Counted from the first letter of the stretch, positions 24,406 through 33,850 are shown. The stretch is DNA of 39,852 nt from Moraxella sp. (GCA_030530785.1 JAUMUJ010000019.1:1-39852), one strand, 5' to 3'. Notes: generated by a model from the letters alone, not told the origin. Numbers and translations are program-made.

Positions 24406-25168
24406 ACAATTAACTGCTTTTAATACGCTATTATTTAAAGAGATTAAACGTATTATTCGTATTTGGCCCCAAACCTTATTGCCGCCTGTGATTACCATGA
24501 CGCTCTATTTCGTTATTTTTGGGCAAATGATAGGCTCTCGTGTCGGAGAAATGGGTGGTGTCAGCTATATACAGTTTATCGTACCAGGTCTTATCATGAT
24601 GTCGGTCATCACTAACAGTTATTCCAATGTGGTCTCATCATTTTTTAGTACCAAATTTCATGGTAGTATTGATGAAATGCTCGTCTCGCCCATATCCAAG
24701 CACGCCATATTATTGGGTTATGTCGGTGGTGGGGTATTTCGTGGGCTTGCCATTGCGTTGATTGTCAGTATCGTGGCGTTATTTTTTACTAAGTTAAGCA
24801 TTAGTAATTTGCCGATTATGCTTATAACCATCATTGGTACGTCCGTGCTATTTTCGTTGGGTGGATTTATCAATGCGGTATTTGCTCGTTCGTTTGATGA
24901 CATTTCTATTGTGCCAAGCTTTATTTTAACGCCACTCACATATCTGGGTGGGGTATTTTATTCATTAGAATATTTATCACCATTTTGGCAAAATTTATCA
25001 CTACTTAATCCCATCGTCTATATGGTAAATGCTTTTCGTTATGGCATACTTGGTCATTCCGATGTCAATGTGGGATATTCGCTGTTGGCGATTTTATTAT
25101 TTTGTGCGGTTTTTTATGGTGTGGCGTATAAAATCTTAAAAAATGGTAAAAGAATTCGTCTTTCTTGA
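24398..25168 (+). CDS. yadH: ABC-2 type transporter permease, YadH family
   Basis: The inner-membrane permease has six predicted spans and the ABC-2 blocks TLLPPVITMTLYFVIFG, QFIVPGLIMMSVITN, FDDISIVPSFILTPLTYLGG and NPIVYMVNAFRYG, close to E. coli YadH. I prefer the ATG at 24398 (256 aa, same length as YadH); an ATG four codons earlier (24386) is also possible. The gene starts inside the 3' end of yadG, showing coupling. Confidence 0.9.
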   Translation: MNRQLTAFNTLLFKEIKRIIRIWPQTLLPPVITMTLYFVIFGQMIGSRVGEMGGVSYIQFIVPGLIMMSVITNSYSNVVSSFFSTKFHGSIDEMLVSPISKHAILLGYVGGGVFRGLAIALIVSIVALFFTKLSISNLPIMLITIIGTSVLFSLGGFINAVFARSFDDISIVPSFILTPLTYLGGVFYSLEYLSPFWQNLSLLNPIVYMVNAFRYGILGHSDVNVGYSLLAILLFCAVFYGVAYKILKNGKRIRLS

Positions 25169-25210
25169 TTGATAATTACATTCAATGTTAAATATATAAA
25201 GGTAAAAAAA

Positions 25211-26059
25211 ATGAGCATTCATGGCGTATTGGGCGAAAGCACCACCTATTCAAAAACTTATGACCCAACCATTTTGTATCCCATATCCCGCCAAATCGGG
25301 CGAGACGAGATTTTAAAAGACGTGGGCTTTGATTTTAATAAATTTAGCGATGAATTAAAAAAAGGCGTAGATGTTTGGCAGGCCTTTGAATTGTCATGGC
25401 TAAACCTTATGGGTGTCTCGCAAGTGGCGATGGCACGTTTTATCATTCCTGCCAATTCACCAAACATTGTAGAATCCAAATCATTAAAACTGTATCTCAA
25501 CAGTCTCAACTTTACCAAATTTAGCCATGCCGATGAGTTAAAAACAACATTACAAAAAGATTTATCTGCTTGCGTGAGTGCTGATGTGGGCGTGGAAATT
25601 ATTGGGCTAGATGATGATGAGCTTAACATCACAAAACCATTGGGAATTTGTATTGATGATGTATTAACTGATGAAATCATTTTAAGCGATGATATTGATA
25701 GCAAGTTTTTAAAAAATGCCAAAAAAGGCGAATTAAAAACTTATCAGTTTTATAGCAATCTGTTACGCTCAAATTGCCCTGTTACCAATCAGCCTGATTG
25801 GGGGACGGTGCAAATTGAAATTAGCACCGAGTATCAATTGGATTTTGGCGATATTTTAAAATACATTTTATCATTCAGACAGCATAACGGCTTTCATGAG
25901 CAATGTGTGGAGCGGATATTTGCTGACATGATGACGTATTTTAAGCCAACATCTTTAAGGGTTTTGGCGAATTATACAAGACGTGGCGGGATTGACATTA
26001 ACCCCATGCGAATTTTTAATGCTGATGAGGGTCAGATTAAACGGCTGATTCGTCAATGA
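25211..26059 (+). CDS. queF: NADPH-dependent 7-cyano-7-deazaguanine reductase (preQ0 reductase)
   Basis: QueF reduces the nitrile of preQ0 to preQ1 for queuosine in tRNA. Starting at MSIHG (ATG after GGTAAAAAAA) gives 282 aa, the long two-domain form of E. coli. Residues visible: catalytic Cys189 in RSNCPVTNQPDWG with Asp196, and QHNGFHEQCVERIF for substrate binding. A QueF signature with the substrate Glu lies in this last block. Ends one base before the convergent histidine kinase gene. No preQ1 riboswitch was seen upstream. Confidence 0.95.
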   Translation: MSIHGVLGESTTYSKTYDPTILYPISRQIGRDEILKDVGFDFNKFSDELKKGVDVWQAFELSWLNLMGVSQVAMARFIIPANSPNIVESKSLKLYLNSLNFTKFSHADELKTTLQKDLSACVSADVGVEIIGLDDDELNITKPLGICIDDVLTDEIILSDDIDSKFLKNAKKGELKTYQFYSNLLRSNCPVTNQPDWGTVQIEISTEYQLDFGDILKYILSFRQHNGFHEQCVERIFADMMTYFKPTSLRVLANYTRRGGIDINPMRIFNADEGQIKRLIRQ

Positions 26060-27394
26060 TTAAAATGCCAAAATCACACACAGTCCGCCCCAATCGGATT
26101 TGGCAAAATACAAATCCACATCCGCCTGTTCACAGATGGTTTTGACCATCGCAAGACCCAGTCCTGTGCCTTTGCTTTGGCTGGTGTCAGAATTGTTCGT
26201 GTGCGACAGCCGTGCAAATGGCTCAAACACCTTGTGATAATCCGATGGGGCGATGCCCGTTCCGCTGTCCTTGATACACAGAGTTTTTGGGGGAGAGCGG
26301 TGGCGGTTTTTGCCGTGTCCGATGACAAGCATGGCATCAGGTGGGGGTGATTTGCCAAGCATGACACCCACTTGTCCGCCCGTTGGGGTGTAGATGATGG
26401 CGTTTTGGATTAGGTTTTTGATGAGTTGTATGAGTGGGGTGTGAGCGATAAACACACTAAAATCGGCTGACACGTCCACATCAAACGCCACGTCCTTATC
26501 TTTGACGATGGGTAACAAAAACTCCACCGCTTCTTTGACCGTGTCCGCCATGTTGGTGGGTGTGGGCGTGCTGATGTTGGCATTTAGGCGGGCTAGGGTT
26601 AAAAGCTCATCAACCAGTTGTTGATTTTTGGCAATGCTCTCTGAGAGCTTGGCAAGCCCTGCTTGGATTTTGGTGATGTCAGACTGGCTTTGTAAGCGTT
26701 GCACTTGTAGACTGATGGCGGTCAAAGGCGAGCGAAGCTCATGCGATGCGTCAGCGATAAAGCGTTGTTGGGCATGAATGTCGTCTTTGGCTTTTTGTAA
26801 AAGTCCGTTTATGGCGTTGGCAAAGGGGAGAATTTCTTTGGGAAAATCTGCCACATCAAGCGTGGATAAATCGTGTATTTCACGGCTTAGCACTTGTTTG
26901 GTGCTTTTTTGGACTGAGCGAAAACTTAGCCATACCAAAAACGGTAAAGTCAGCATTAAAATGCCACTGACCACCAATAAAGGCACTAATGAGTGCATGG
27001 CAGATAAGATGGCAAGGTCGGTTTGGACTTCGGTGCGTTCACGAATGATGATGTGCTTGTTATTATAAAGCAGATGATAGATTTTAAATGACTCATCGTC
27101 AATTTTCATGGTGCTAAAACCAAGAGGTAGATCAATCAAGGGGTCGTCATACTCTTTGCCATGAAAAATGTCAATCCATAGCCCATCTTCGTCTTCAATG
27201 GGATAATAGCTCTGGGGGCGGGTGTCTAGGTCGGCCAGTGCCATTGCCACGCTGTGCAGGTGGTCATCAATCACTTCACTGGCTTCTTTGTGGCTTTGAT
27301 AAAAAGTAACCGCCACCGCAATCAAGGCAGTGATAAATAAAATGCCAAGCGTGGTCAGCGTGATACGCCGTTGTAGTGAATGATGGTGTGTCAT
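26060..27394 (-). CDS. Sensor histidine kinase, QseC/PmrB-like
   Basis: The 444-aa inner-membrane kinase has two membrane spans (about 13-32 and 136-158) around a periplasmic sensor of roughly 100 residues rich in Asp and Glu (for example DEDGLWIDIFHGKEYDD). HisKA has phospho-acceptor His218 in ASHELRSPLTA, followed by the ATPase domain with NLIQNAIIYTP (N box), KDSGTGIAP (G1) and GTGLGLAM (G2). No canonical HAMP is obvious. The acidic sensor could detect cations or polymyxin-like stimuli, but this is inference. Its ATG overlaps the regulator stop. Confidence 0.92.
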   Translation of the reverse strand: MTHHHSLQRRITLTTLGILFITALIAVAVTFYQSHKEASEVIDDHLHSVAMALADLDTRPQSYYPIEDEDGLWIDIFHGKEYDDPLIDLPLGFSTMKIDDESFKIYHLLYNNKHIIIRERTEVQTDLAILSAMHSLVPLLVVSGILMLTLPFLVWLSFRSVQKSTKQVLSREIHDLSTLDVADFPKEILPFANAINGLLQKAKDDIHAQQRFIADASHELRSPLTAISLQVQRLQSQSDITKIQAGLAKLSESIAKNQQLVDELLTLARLNANISTPTPTNMADTVKEAVEFLLPIVKDKDVAFDVDVSADFSVFIAHTPLIQLIKNLIQNAIIYTPTGGQVGVMLGKSPPPDAMLVIGHGKNRHRSPPKTLCIKDSGTGIAPSDYHKVFEPFARLSHTNNSDTSQSKGTGLGLAMVKTICEQADVDLYFAKSDWGGLCVILAF

Positions 27395-28047
27395 TGGGCG
27401 ATGTACCAGCCTAAGCCACGCATATTTTTGATGGTGCTTTGTCCGATTTTTTTACGCAAACTATAAATCAAAAACTCCACCGCATTGCTCTCCACTTCCA
27501 TGCCCCAGCCGTACAGACTGCTTTCTAGGTCGGCTTTTGACAGCACTTTGTCGGGGTTAGTCATAAAGCTAAGCAGGAGCATATACTCTTTGGCGGTCAA
27601 ATCAAGAGCCACTCCGTCCAAAAATGCTCGCTTTTTGGCGGTATCAAGGGTCAAATTACCCACCGTCAGCGTGTTGTCCGCCTTGCCTTGCCCCCGCCGT
27701 ATCAGCACTCTCATGCGAGCCAACACCTCCCCCAAATCAAAGGGCTTGATGACATAATCGTCCGCCCCAGCGTCCAGCCCCTTAATGCGTGCCTGTACAT
27801 CATCACGGGCGGTCAAGATGAGTACGGGCGTGTCCATTTTTGCTCCCCTGATGGTGGTCAGAACTTCCATGCCGTCCACTTTGGGTAATCCCAAATCCAA
27901 GAGTATGATGTCATAACTTTCGGTTTTTAGGGCAAGCAGTGCTTGTGAGCCGTCTTTGACCCAATCCACCGTATAGGCTTCGTCCATAAGGGCTTCGCTA
28001 AACACTTCGCCAATCATGATGTCATCTTCTACTAATAGTACGCGCAT
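27391..28047 (-). CDS. OmpR-family response regulator, QseB/PmrA-like
   Basis: The 218-aa regulator has a receiver domain (Asp8, Asp9, phospho-acceptor Asp51, Thr79, Lys101) and an OmpR/PhoB winged-helix domain (about 125-218) with LDLTAKEYMLL and VEFLIYSLRKKIG, the usual transactivation and recognition segments. The stop overlaps the kinase start (ATGA), so the two are translated together. The ending NMRGLGWYIAQ is typical of the QseB/PmrA group. Confidence 0.93.
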   Translation of the reverse strand: MRVLLVEDDIMIGEVFSEALMDEAYTVDWVKDGSQALLALKTESYDIILLDLGLPKVDGMEVLTTIRGAKMDTPVLILTARDDVQARIKGLDAGADDYVIKPFDLGEVLARMRVLIRRGQGKADNTLTVGNLTLDTAKKRAFLDGVALDLTAKEYMLLLSFMTNPDKVLSKADLESSLYGWGMEVESNAVEFLIYSLRKKIGQSTIKNMRGLGWYIAQ

Positions 28048-28177
28048 TTGGATTTCCTCAAAAAATTTTGGTTATTTTAGCAGATAAAACATAGTAACGC
28101 CTTAGTGACAATGCTCTAAAAATTTACATTTTGGATTTGGTAAGTTATTATGCTAAGTTTTAAAATTAAAAAACAGT

Positions 28178-28816
28178 ATGAACGATTTTTGTGCCAATAT
28201 TGATGGCCGTTTTGGTCAAGGCTTTGCCCAAAAAGTACAAACGCTGATTGCCACGTATCGGCAAACGCAGGATTTAGGGATATTTAAAGAATTTGCCTTT
28301 GTGGTGCATGACCACACAGAATTTGGCAAGCAGGACAAACACTTTTATCAAAGGCAGATTTTGATGTTGCTGTTATCTTACGATGTCAATCGGTCAGACA
28401 AAGCACTCATTCGCTGGCTGATTGTTGAATTTTGTAAAAACATTAAGGCAGATTTTTGGGTAGATTTACGCTCAGTGATGGCACTACTTGGCTTTATGCT
28501 CTATGAGATGATGGACAATGAGGATTTGCCCTATTTGTATATGACAAAGTTTGGGGCGTGTTCGGACAGTTTTTATTCGGTGGATACTGAGATTGTGATG
28601 GGATTTGGCGAGCAAGAAACGCTCACTTACCTAAAAAACAAACAAGGTCGCAAACATAAAATCCTAGCCAAAACACTAAAAGCATACCGCAAAAACGGAG
28701 CTGAGCTTAGAAGTCATGATGAGTATTGCAAGTTTTTTAGAGAGCATCGTTTTGCCATGCGTCAAAAGGAAATCGCCACAGATTGCGGACTGATTGATGA
28801 CGATGAGCTATTTTAA
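28178..28816 (+). CDS. Hypothetical protein (212 aa)
   Basis: A soluble, mostly helical protein with many aromatic and charged residues; visible patches include FKEFAFVVHDHTEFGKQDK, a helical middle (LIRWLIVEFCKN, MALLGFMLYEMMD) and a basic stretch (KNKQGRKHKILAKTLKAYRK). No signal peptide or membrane span. I do not recognise the family. It stands between the two-component system and trhP, with trhP starting 51 bp later from its own promoter. Confidence 0.75.
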   Translation: MNDFCANIDGRFGQGFAQKVQTLIATYRQTQDLGIFKEFAFVVHDHTEFGKQDKHFYQRQILMLLLSYDVNRSDKALIRWLIVEFCKNIKADFWVDLRSVMALLGFMLYEMMDNEDLPYLYMTKFGACSDSFYSVDTEIVMGFGEQETLTYLKNKQGRKHKILAKTLKAYRKNGAELRSHDEYCKFFREHRFAMRQKEIATDCGLIDDDELF

Positions 28817-28830
28817 AGGGTGGGTAAATT

Positions 28831-28839
28831 TGCTATAAT
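28831..28839 (+). promoter_or_regulatory. Extended -10 promoter upstream of trhP
   Basis: TGCTATAAT is a consensus extended -10 box 28 bases before the trhP start codon. It gives a very short leader. Confidence 0.6.
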
Positions 28840-28867
28840 AGCAGGTTTTCTTAAATAAAAAATCGCC

Positions 28868-30265
28868 ATGACACACACCACCGAACTTCTATGCCCTGCG
28901 GGGACTTTTAAAAATATGCAGTACGCCTTTGCCTATGGGGCAGACGCCGTCTATGCAGGGCAAGCCCGTTATTCTCTGCGAGTGCGTAATAATGATTTTG
29001 ATGAAGAGAACCTTGCCAAAGGCATTGCCTACGCCCATTCGCTTGGCAAAAAGTTTTATGTGGTGGTCAATATCCAAGCCCATAACGCCAAATTAAAAAC
29101 CTTTATTGATGACATTCGCCCCATCATTGAGATGAAACCTGACGCACTTATCATGTCGGATGCCGGTATGATTATGATGGTGCGTGAGCATTTTCCTAAC
29201 CAAGCCATTCATCTGTCCGTCCAAGCCAATGCCGTAAACTGGGCAACGGTGAAGTTCTGGAAACAAATGGGTGTAACAAGGGTTATCGTAAGCCGTGAGC
29301 TGTCTTTAAAGGAGATTGGCGAGATTATCAAAGAAGTCCCTGATATGGAGATTGAAGTTTTTGTACACGGTGCTTTATGTATGGCGTATTCGGGGCGTTG
29401 TCTCTTGTCTGGCTATATCAACAAGCGAGATGCCAATCAAGGCACTTGCACCAATGCCTGCCGTTGGTCGTATAACACTTATAAAGCGGTGGAAAATGAA
29501 ACAGGCGATATCGTCCCCGCCAGTCCAGCAGTATTTGTGCCAAGTCAAGGCGAGATTAAAAGCGTTAATCTAAACGGCGATGTCGTCATGGGCGATGATT
29601 ATGTCCAAAAACCGTCTGATGAAGTTGTCTTAATAGAAGAACAAGGTCGTAAAGGTGAGCTGATGGCAATGTATGAGGACGAGCACGGCACTTATATTAT
29701 GAATTCTAAGGATTTAAGAGCGGTGGAGCTTGTGCCTGATTTGATGGATTTGGGCGTGCATTCTTTAAAGATTGAAGGGCGTACCAAATCGCATTATTAT
29801 GTCGCCAGAACTGCCCAAGTCTATCGCCGTGCCATTGATGACAAACTTTCGGGTAAGCCTTTTGATACCAGTCTTATCACAGCCCTTGATGGACTTGCCA
29901 ATCGGGGTTATACCGAAGGCTTTTTACGCCGTCATGTGCATAGCGATTATCAAAACTACGAGTACGGTTCATCAAAAACCGACAATCAGCAGTTTGTGGC
30001 AGAAGTGTCAGACGTGGTGGACGACTTTTTGACCTTAGAGATAAAAAACAAACTCATGGTGGGCGATGAGATTGAGATTATGACCCCACAAGGCAACATC
30101 GTCTATACGTTGGACAAAATGTGGGACAAAAAGGGCAATGAAATAGACGGAGCGTTGGGGTCGGGGTGGATTGCTAAAATCAAAAATCCGTTTAGCGACA
30201 TTTCTCATGACGAGCTAAAATTTGCCCTTGTGATGAAAAGTGTGAGTGAGCCGATTTATACTTGA
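28868..30265 (+). CDS. trhP: tRNA uridine-34 hydroxylase TrhP (U32 peptidase family, YegQ)
   Basis: TrhP hydroxylates U34 of certain tRNAs to 5-hydroxyuridine, the first step to cmo5U, using prephenate-dependent chemistry. The 465-aa protein has the U32 domain with ELLCPAGTF at the N terminus, GADAVYAGQ, SVQANAVNWATVKFWKQMG, and the four-Cys cluster GALCMAYSGRC and NQGTCTNACRW, expected to hold an Fe-S centre. KIEGRTKSHYYVA and the C-terminal beta-barrel complete the E. coli YegQ pattern. Confidence 0.93.
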   Translation: MTHTTELLCPAGTFKNMQYAFAYGADAVYAGQARYSLRVRNNDFDEENLAKGIAYAHSLGKKFYVVVNIQAHNAKLKTFIDDIRPIIEMKPDALIMSDAGMIMMVREHFPNQAIHLSVQANAVNWATVKFWKQMGVTRVIVSRELSLKEIGEIIKEVPDMEIEVFVHGALCMAYSGRCLLSGYINKRDANQGTCTNACRWSYNTYKAVENETGDIVPASPAVFVPSQGEIKSVNLNGDVVMGDDYVQKPSDEVVLIEEQGRKGELMAMYEDEHGTYIMNSKDLRAVELVPDLMDLGVHSLKIEGRTKSHYYVARTAQVYRRAIDDKLSGKPFDTSLITALDGLANRGYTEGFLRRHVHSDYQNYEYGSSKTDNQQFVAEVSDVVDDFLTLEIKNKLMVGDEIEIMTPQGNIVYTLDKMWDKKGNEIDGALGSGWIAKIKNPFSDISHDELKFALVMKSVSEPIYT

Positions 30266-30286
30266 TATTTATAAAAAGGAGAAAAT

Positions 30287-30498
30287 ATGCCAACCATTAT
30301 TTCACAAAATGCCAATATTAACGCCAAACGGTTATTTGCCGCTCTTATGGATAATAGCGTATTGATAAAAGATAAAAACAAGCAATATTGAGAAAGTGGC
30401 ATTGGATTATCAAACCTTTGTGCAATTACAAGAGTTTTTATCGCTCATGTTGCACAAAAAAACAAGATGATGCTAATAATGCTTTTGAGTTTGGCTAA
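30287..30498 (+). pseudogene. Frameshifted small gene, Phd/YefM antitoxin-like
   Basis: An ATG with a strong AGGAG site opens a frame (MPTIISQNANINAKRLFAA...) that stops at 30391. Coding continues in the next frame (IEKVALDYQTFVQLQEFLSLM, 30387-30470) and, after an A7 run at 30456-30462, in the third (QDDANNAFEFG, ending at 30498). Two one-base insertions would explain this. Joined, about 69 residues show a layout like Phd/YefM antitoxins: a short N-terminal strand, helix, VLIKDKNKQ, then a DYQTFVQLQEFL helix. The TAA of the last frame overlaps the next gene's ATG (TAATG). This similarity is by eye only. Confidence 0.55.
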
Positions 30499-31523
30499 TG
30501 ACCATAGGCTATTTTTCAACGGTAAATCAAGATGATAAATGGCAATATACCAATATTGCCGTAACTCATGACATCACGCCTTTTTATCAATTATTGACAG
30601 GTGGGCGATATGGATGTTTTATATTAACCACGCCAAAATATCGTTGTCATTGGGGGCGATTTTTACATTCAAAATATGCTCATTTTGACGGTATTTATTT
30701 AATTAAAAATCCGATGATGACTGGCTCTGATGATATGCCCATTTCTCCCATTACATCGGCAGATATTGAGCGGTTTAAGCAATATCATGATAATAATGAT
30801 ATGGCATATTGGGCGAATTTTTATGCCGATGAATTATTAAAAAACCCAACAAGCGTATTATCCAAAGGTCATTGGAAAATCGTGCGTGGCATTCACAAAA
30901 ATGACAGACCCTTTGTGTTAGAATTTCGTGCTGAAATGGCGTTTTATCATGATGATTTATTGACAATAGATTTTAATCAAACGGTATGTCATTTTGATTG
31001 GGGTGGTTTTCCTTTTGATAGTGTGATAAGTCTCAATCCATTACCCGATGAATGTTATGGGCGAGTTAGATGGTGGCGAAAAAAGATAAAAGAAAACGCC
31101 TGTCCGCCCCTGCTTTTTTGGTGGCAACAGCATAGCCAAAGTTTATTATTGATAGACGGACATGCCAGATTAAAAGCCTATCAATTAGAAAATCAAAAAC
31201 CTAACTATTTGGTACTTACCGCTTATCACGATGTCCGATTGCCTGTTGATAGCACTGAACAAATTAAAAATCGCTTAAAAGCATTGCAAGGAATTAAAAA
31301 ATCATTGGCGGACGGCAAAAGAAATATTACTTTGGCGGAATTCAATCATTTGGTTTTGCAATTATATGAAGACCATAGTTATCACAAGACAACAACCCCG
31401 CCAAAAGTCGTGGGAAATTTAGATGAAATTTTTGAGCAAGACTTGCTTGATTTATCCAATCATTTGCTTGATAATGAAATAAAAGAAGCCATAAAGATCT
31501 TATTAACCAACAATCAAAACTAA
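30498..31523 (+). CDS. Hypothetical protein with ParB-box-like motif
   Basis: The 341-aa protein starts at an ATG overlapping the stop of the damaged small gene. The middle (about 215-250) holds PPLLFWWQQHSQSLLLIDG then HARLKAYQLENQKP, which looks like the ParB/sulfiredoxin 'substrate, DG-x-RL-A' core. The N-terminal half has Trp- and His-rich blocks (KYRCHWGRFLHSKYAHFDG) of no recognised family; the C-terminal 80 residues are helical. Codon use is AT-richer than in trhP. A nuclease or NTPase role typical of ParB folds is possible, but not shown. Confidence 0.65.
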   Translation: MTIGYFSTVNQDDKWQYTNIAVTHDITPFYQLLTGGRYGCFILTTPKYRCHWGRFLHSKYAHFDGIYLIKNPMMTGSDDMPISPITSADIERFKQYHDNNDMAYWANFYADELLKNPTSVLSKGHWKIVRGIHKNDRPFVLEFRAEMAFYHDDLLTIDFNQTVCHFDWGGFPFDSVISLNPLPDECYGRVRWWRKKIKENACPPLLFWWQQHSQSLLLIDGHARLKAYQLENQKPNYLVLTAYHDVRLPVDSTEQIKNRLKALQGIKKSLADGKRNITLAEFNHLVLQLYEDHSYHKTTTPPKVVGNLDEIFEQDLLDLSNHLLDNEIKEAIKILLTNNQN

Positions 31524-31526
31524 ACC

Positions 31527-31868
31527 ATGCAACAAAAAATCTCCCACTACCAATCTCTATACCGTGAATATCTTACCCTACAAGCCGATAACGAAAGACT
31601 TATGGCAAACCTGCACCGCCAAAATGCCATTATGGACGAACTGTCCGCCTTTTATTTTAATCATCATGGGCAGTCTAAGTGGCAACGCTATTATGAAGCC
31701 ATAGAAAATGGGGCGGATATTGATTTAACCACCGATGGTGAATACAGTGTGATGGGTCAAGATACGCTGTGGGATATGTTTTGCGATGAGCGGGCGTTTT
31801 ATGAACGGCTTGCCAAGTTCGCTCAAAGCCGTCTTGATAAGCTGACTAATCGCCGATGTTGGGCGTGA
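31527..31868 (+). CDS. DUF4298 family protein
   Basis: The 113-aa protein has an N-terminal coiled-coil-like helix (about 2-45), then KWQRYYEAIENGADIDL and EYSVMGQDTLWDMFCDE, matching the pattern of DUF4298: a Trp-Tyr helix, then a 'leading to S-(V/I)-(L/M)-x-(E/Q)-D' segment. Function of the family is unknown to me. It starts 3 bp after the ParB-box gene, so is probably co-transcribed, and its last 23 bp overlap the convergent folA. Confidence 0.7.
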   Translation: MQQKISHYQSLYREYLTLQADNERLMANLHRQNAIMDELSAFYFNHHGQSKWQRYYEAIENGADIDLTTDGEYSVMGQDTLWDMFCDERAFYERLAKFAQSRLDKLTNRRCWA

Positions 31869-32388
31869 GCCGTTCATACCGCACAAATTCAAAGCCAATC
31901 CCGCTGTTATCGTCCGTCTGCCTATCCGACCGCCACACTTCACAAAAGTCGTCCGTAACAGCAGGATAATGCGTGTCGCCTTGCACGTCCAAATCCACTT
32001 CCGTGATTTCTAAAATATCCGCCATAGCCAGACTTTGACGGTAAATCTCACCCCCGCCAATGATAAAAATCCTGTCCTTACCCAGTCGCACCGCATCCGC
32101 CTTGGCATTACTGATAGCGGTTGGCAAATCATGAGCGACCGCCACACCGTCTGCTGTCCATGCTGTGTCTTTTGTGATGACGTGGTGTGTGCGATTGGGT
32201 AGGGGGCGACCGAGCGATTGGAATGTTTTTCGCCCCATGACAATCACGCCTCCTGTGGTGATTTCCTTAAAGTGCTGTAAATCGACAGGGATATGCCATG
32301 CAAGCTGATTGTCCTTGCCGATACAGTTTTGGCGGTCTTTGGCGACCACGTGGACAACAGTGATGTGTTTGGCGTGAGATAAGGGCAT
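31846..32388 (-). CDS. folA: Dihydrofolate reductase
   Basis: FolA reduces dihydrofolate to tetrahydrofolate with NADPH and is the trimethoprim target. I chose ATG at 32388 (180 aa), preceded by GGAAG at good spacing; the frame also opens at a TTG 12 bases earlier. Motifs: VVAKDRQNCIGKDNQLAWHIPVD (Met20 loop region; the substrate-binding acid is Asp36), VIVMGRKTFQSLGRPLPNR and FIIGGGEIY. Ends in a 23-bp overlap with the DUF4298 gene. thyA lies nearby on the same strand, with a lipoprotein gene between. Confidence 0.95.
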   Translation of the reverse strand: MPLSHAKHITVVHVVAKDRQNCIGKDNQLAWHIPVDLQHFKEITTGGVIVMGRKTFQSLGRPLPNRTHHVITKDTAWTADGVAVAHDLPTAISNAKADAVRLGKDRIFIIGGGEIYRQSLAMADILEITEVDLDVQGDTHYPAVTDDFCEVWRSDRQTDDNSGIGFEFVRYERLTPNIGD

Positions 32389-32417
32389 GATGACTTCCAA
32401 AAATTATTTTTTGCCAT

Positions 32418-32423
32418 TATAAT
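32418..32423 (+). promoter_or_regulatory. -10 box for the lipoprotein gene
   Basis: TATAAT lies 37 bases upstream of the lipoprotein start, in the short divergent region shared with folA. No clear -35. Confidence 0.45.
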
Positions 32424-32459
32424 GAGTGTGCATTAAAAAGGCAATTTATCAGGCAAATC

Positions 32460-32918
32460 ATGAAAGCAATGCTATTTATCACAGGGGTTTTGACATTAAC
32501 CGCCTGCCAGTCCACTACCACATTAAACACGCAGGTCAATGACGATTTTAAACGCATGACACAGAGCAAAACACCCAATGAGCTTGCTGATTTATTGTAC
32601 GCCCAAGCAACTGCCAAATATCACAACCAAATGATGGATCCATGCACCAAAATGCAAATCACAAAATCAGGCAATCAAGTGATTTTTGATAATCTATTAT
32701 TAGATGACCAATGTGGCAATAAGGTCAGAAATGGCAATCCAACCCAAATTCAAGCCCATATCCAATCGGGCAAGCGATTTCGTGTCCATGAAATCAAACA
32801 AACCCCAACCGCACTTGCCATGATAAATGGCGGTGTGGAGCAAGTTTATCATTATTATCTCATGCCAGAGCGTAAATTGGTTGGGGGGTTTAAAATCACC
32901 AAAGATGACGTAAAATAA
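32460..32918 (+). CDS. Hypothetical lipoprotein
   Basis: The 152-aa precursor has a lipoprotein signal ending in the lipobox LTAC (Cys16), so it should be diacylated by the product of lgt, encoded nearby. The mature part has two further Cys residues (about 62 and 84) that could pair, and ends in strands PTALAMINGGVEQVYHYYLMP and KLVGGFKIT. No family recognised. Sits between folA and thyA on the opposite strand; the stop is 3 bp from the end of thyA. Confidence 0.8.
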   Translation: MKAMLFITGVLTLTACQSTTTLNTQVNDDFKRMTQSKTPNELADLLYAQATAKYHNQMMDPCTKMQITKSGNQVIFDNLLLDDQCGNKVRNGNPTQIQAHIQSGKRFRVHEIKQTPTALAMINGGVEQVYHYYLMPERKLVGGFKITKDDVK

Positions 32919-32921
32919 TCA

Positions 32922-33764
32922 TCATACCGCCACATCGGCTTTAATGCGTGCGTGTGATTGATAACCCACGATTTTAATGTCATCAAAGCTAAAATCAAAT
33001 AAATTATCAACATTCGGATTTAATTGTAACTGACAAAGTGGCAATGGCTCACGGGTCAGTTGCAGTTTGGCTTGCTCAAAATGGTTATGATACAAATGCG
33101 TATCGCCCCCCGTCCACACAAATTCGCCCACACCTAGCCCGCATACTTGGGCGACCATGTGTGTCAGTAGGGCATAGCTTGCGATGTTAAATGGTACGCC
33201 CAAAAACACGTCCGCACTGCGTTGATAAAGCTGACATGACAGCTTGCCACCCACCACATAAAACTGAAACAGCGTATGGCAGGGCGGTAGGGCGACTTCA
33301 TTGGCTTCATGGGGATTCCACCCTGAGACGATAAGACGGCGAGAGTCGGAGTTGGTTTTGATTTCATTGATGAGCCATTTGATTTGGTCAAAGCCATCGG
33401 ACTGATATGAACCATCTGTGTTTTTTGTTGCTCCAAAGTTACGCCATTGATGACCGTACACCGCCCCCAAATCGCCCGCTTGTCTGCCAAATCGTGCCGT
33501 CTGTTCGGCGGTTGCCCACTCGTCCCAAATGGTTACGCCGTTGTCTTGAAGATATTTGACGTGGGTGTCGCCCTTTAAAAACCATAGCAACTCAATGGCA
33601 ATGGATAAAAAATGCACTTTTTTGGTGGTAAGTAGCGGAAAGCCGTCCGTCAAATCAAACCGCATTTGATAACCAAACACAGAGCGAGTGCCTGTGCCTG
33701 TGCGGTCGGATTTGTCCGTGCCGTGGTTTAGGACATGAGACAGCAAGTCTAGGTATTGTTTCAT
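32922..33764 (-). CDS. thyA: Thymidylate synthase
   Basis: ThyA methylates dUMP to dTMP with methylenetetrahydrofolate, producing dihydrofolate that FolA recycles. The 280-aa protein has the catalytic Cys162 in [12 protein letters not shown], the phosphate Arg21 loop DRTGTGT and Arg pair [11 protein letters not shown], and the folate-binding [19 protein letters not shown]. It is standard bacterial length. Gene order is lgt, thyA, folA in the same direction but with gaps. Confidence 0.96.
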   Translation of the reverse strand: MKQYLDLLSHVLNHGTDKSDRTGTGTRSVFGYQMRFDLTDGFPLLTTKKVHFLSIAIELLWFLKGDTHVKYLQDNGVTIWDEWATAEQTARFGRQAGDLGAVYGHQWRNFGATKNTDGSYQSDGFDQIKWLINEIKTNSDSRRLIVSGWNPHEANEVALPPCHTLFQFYVVGGKLSCQLYQRSADVFLGVPFNIASYALLTHMVAQVCGLGVGEFVWTGGDTHLYHNHFEQAKLQLTREPLPLCQLQLNPNVDNLFDFSFDDIKIVGYQSHARIKADVAV

Positions 33765-33850
33765 GGGTTTTCTCTTTTTTAAAATAAGGCGGGGGATAAA
33801 TTAAAAATGACATTGCCAATTTAAAAAATTTTTTAAATGTTGAATGTGTA

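Noticed and set aside
25062-25210. preQ1 riboswitch in front of queF
   Set aside because: The gap is the 3' end of yadH plus 42 bases of AT-rich DNA, with no aptamer-like hairpin.
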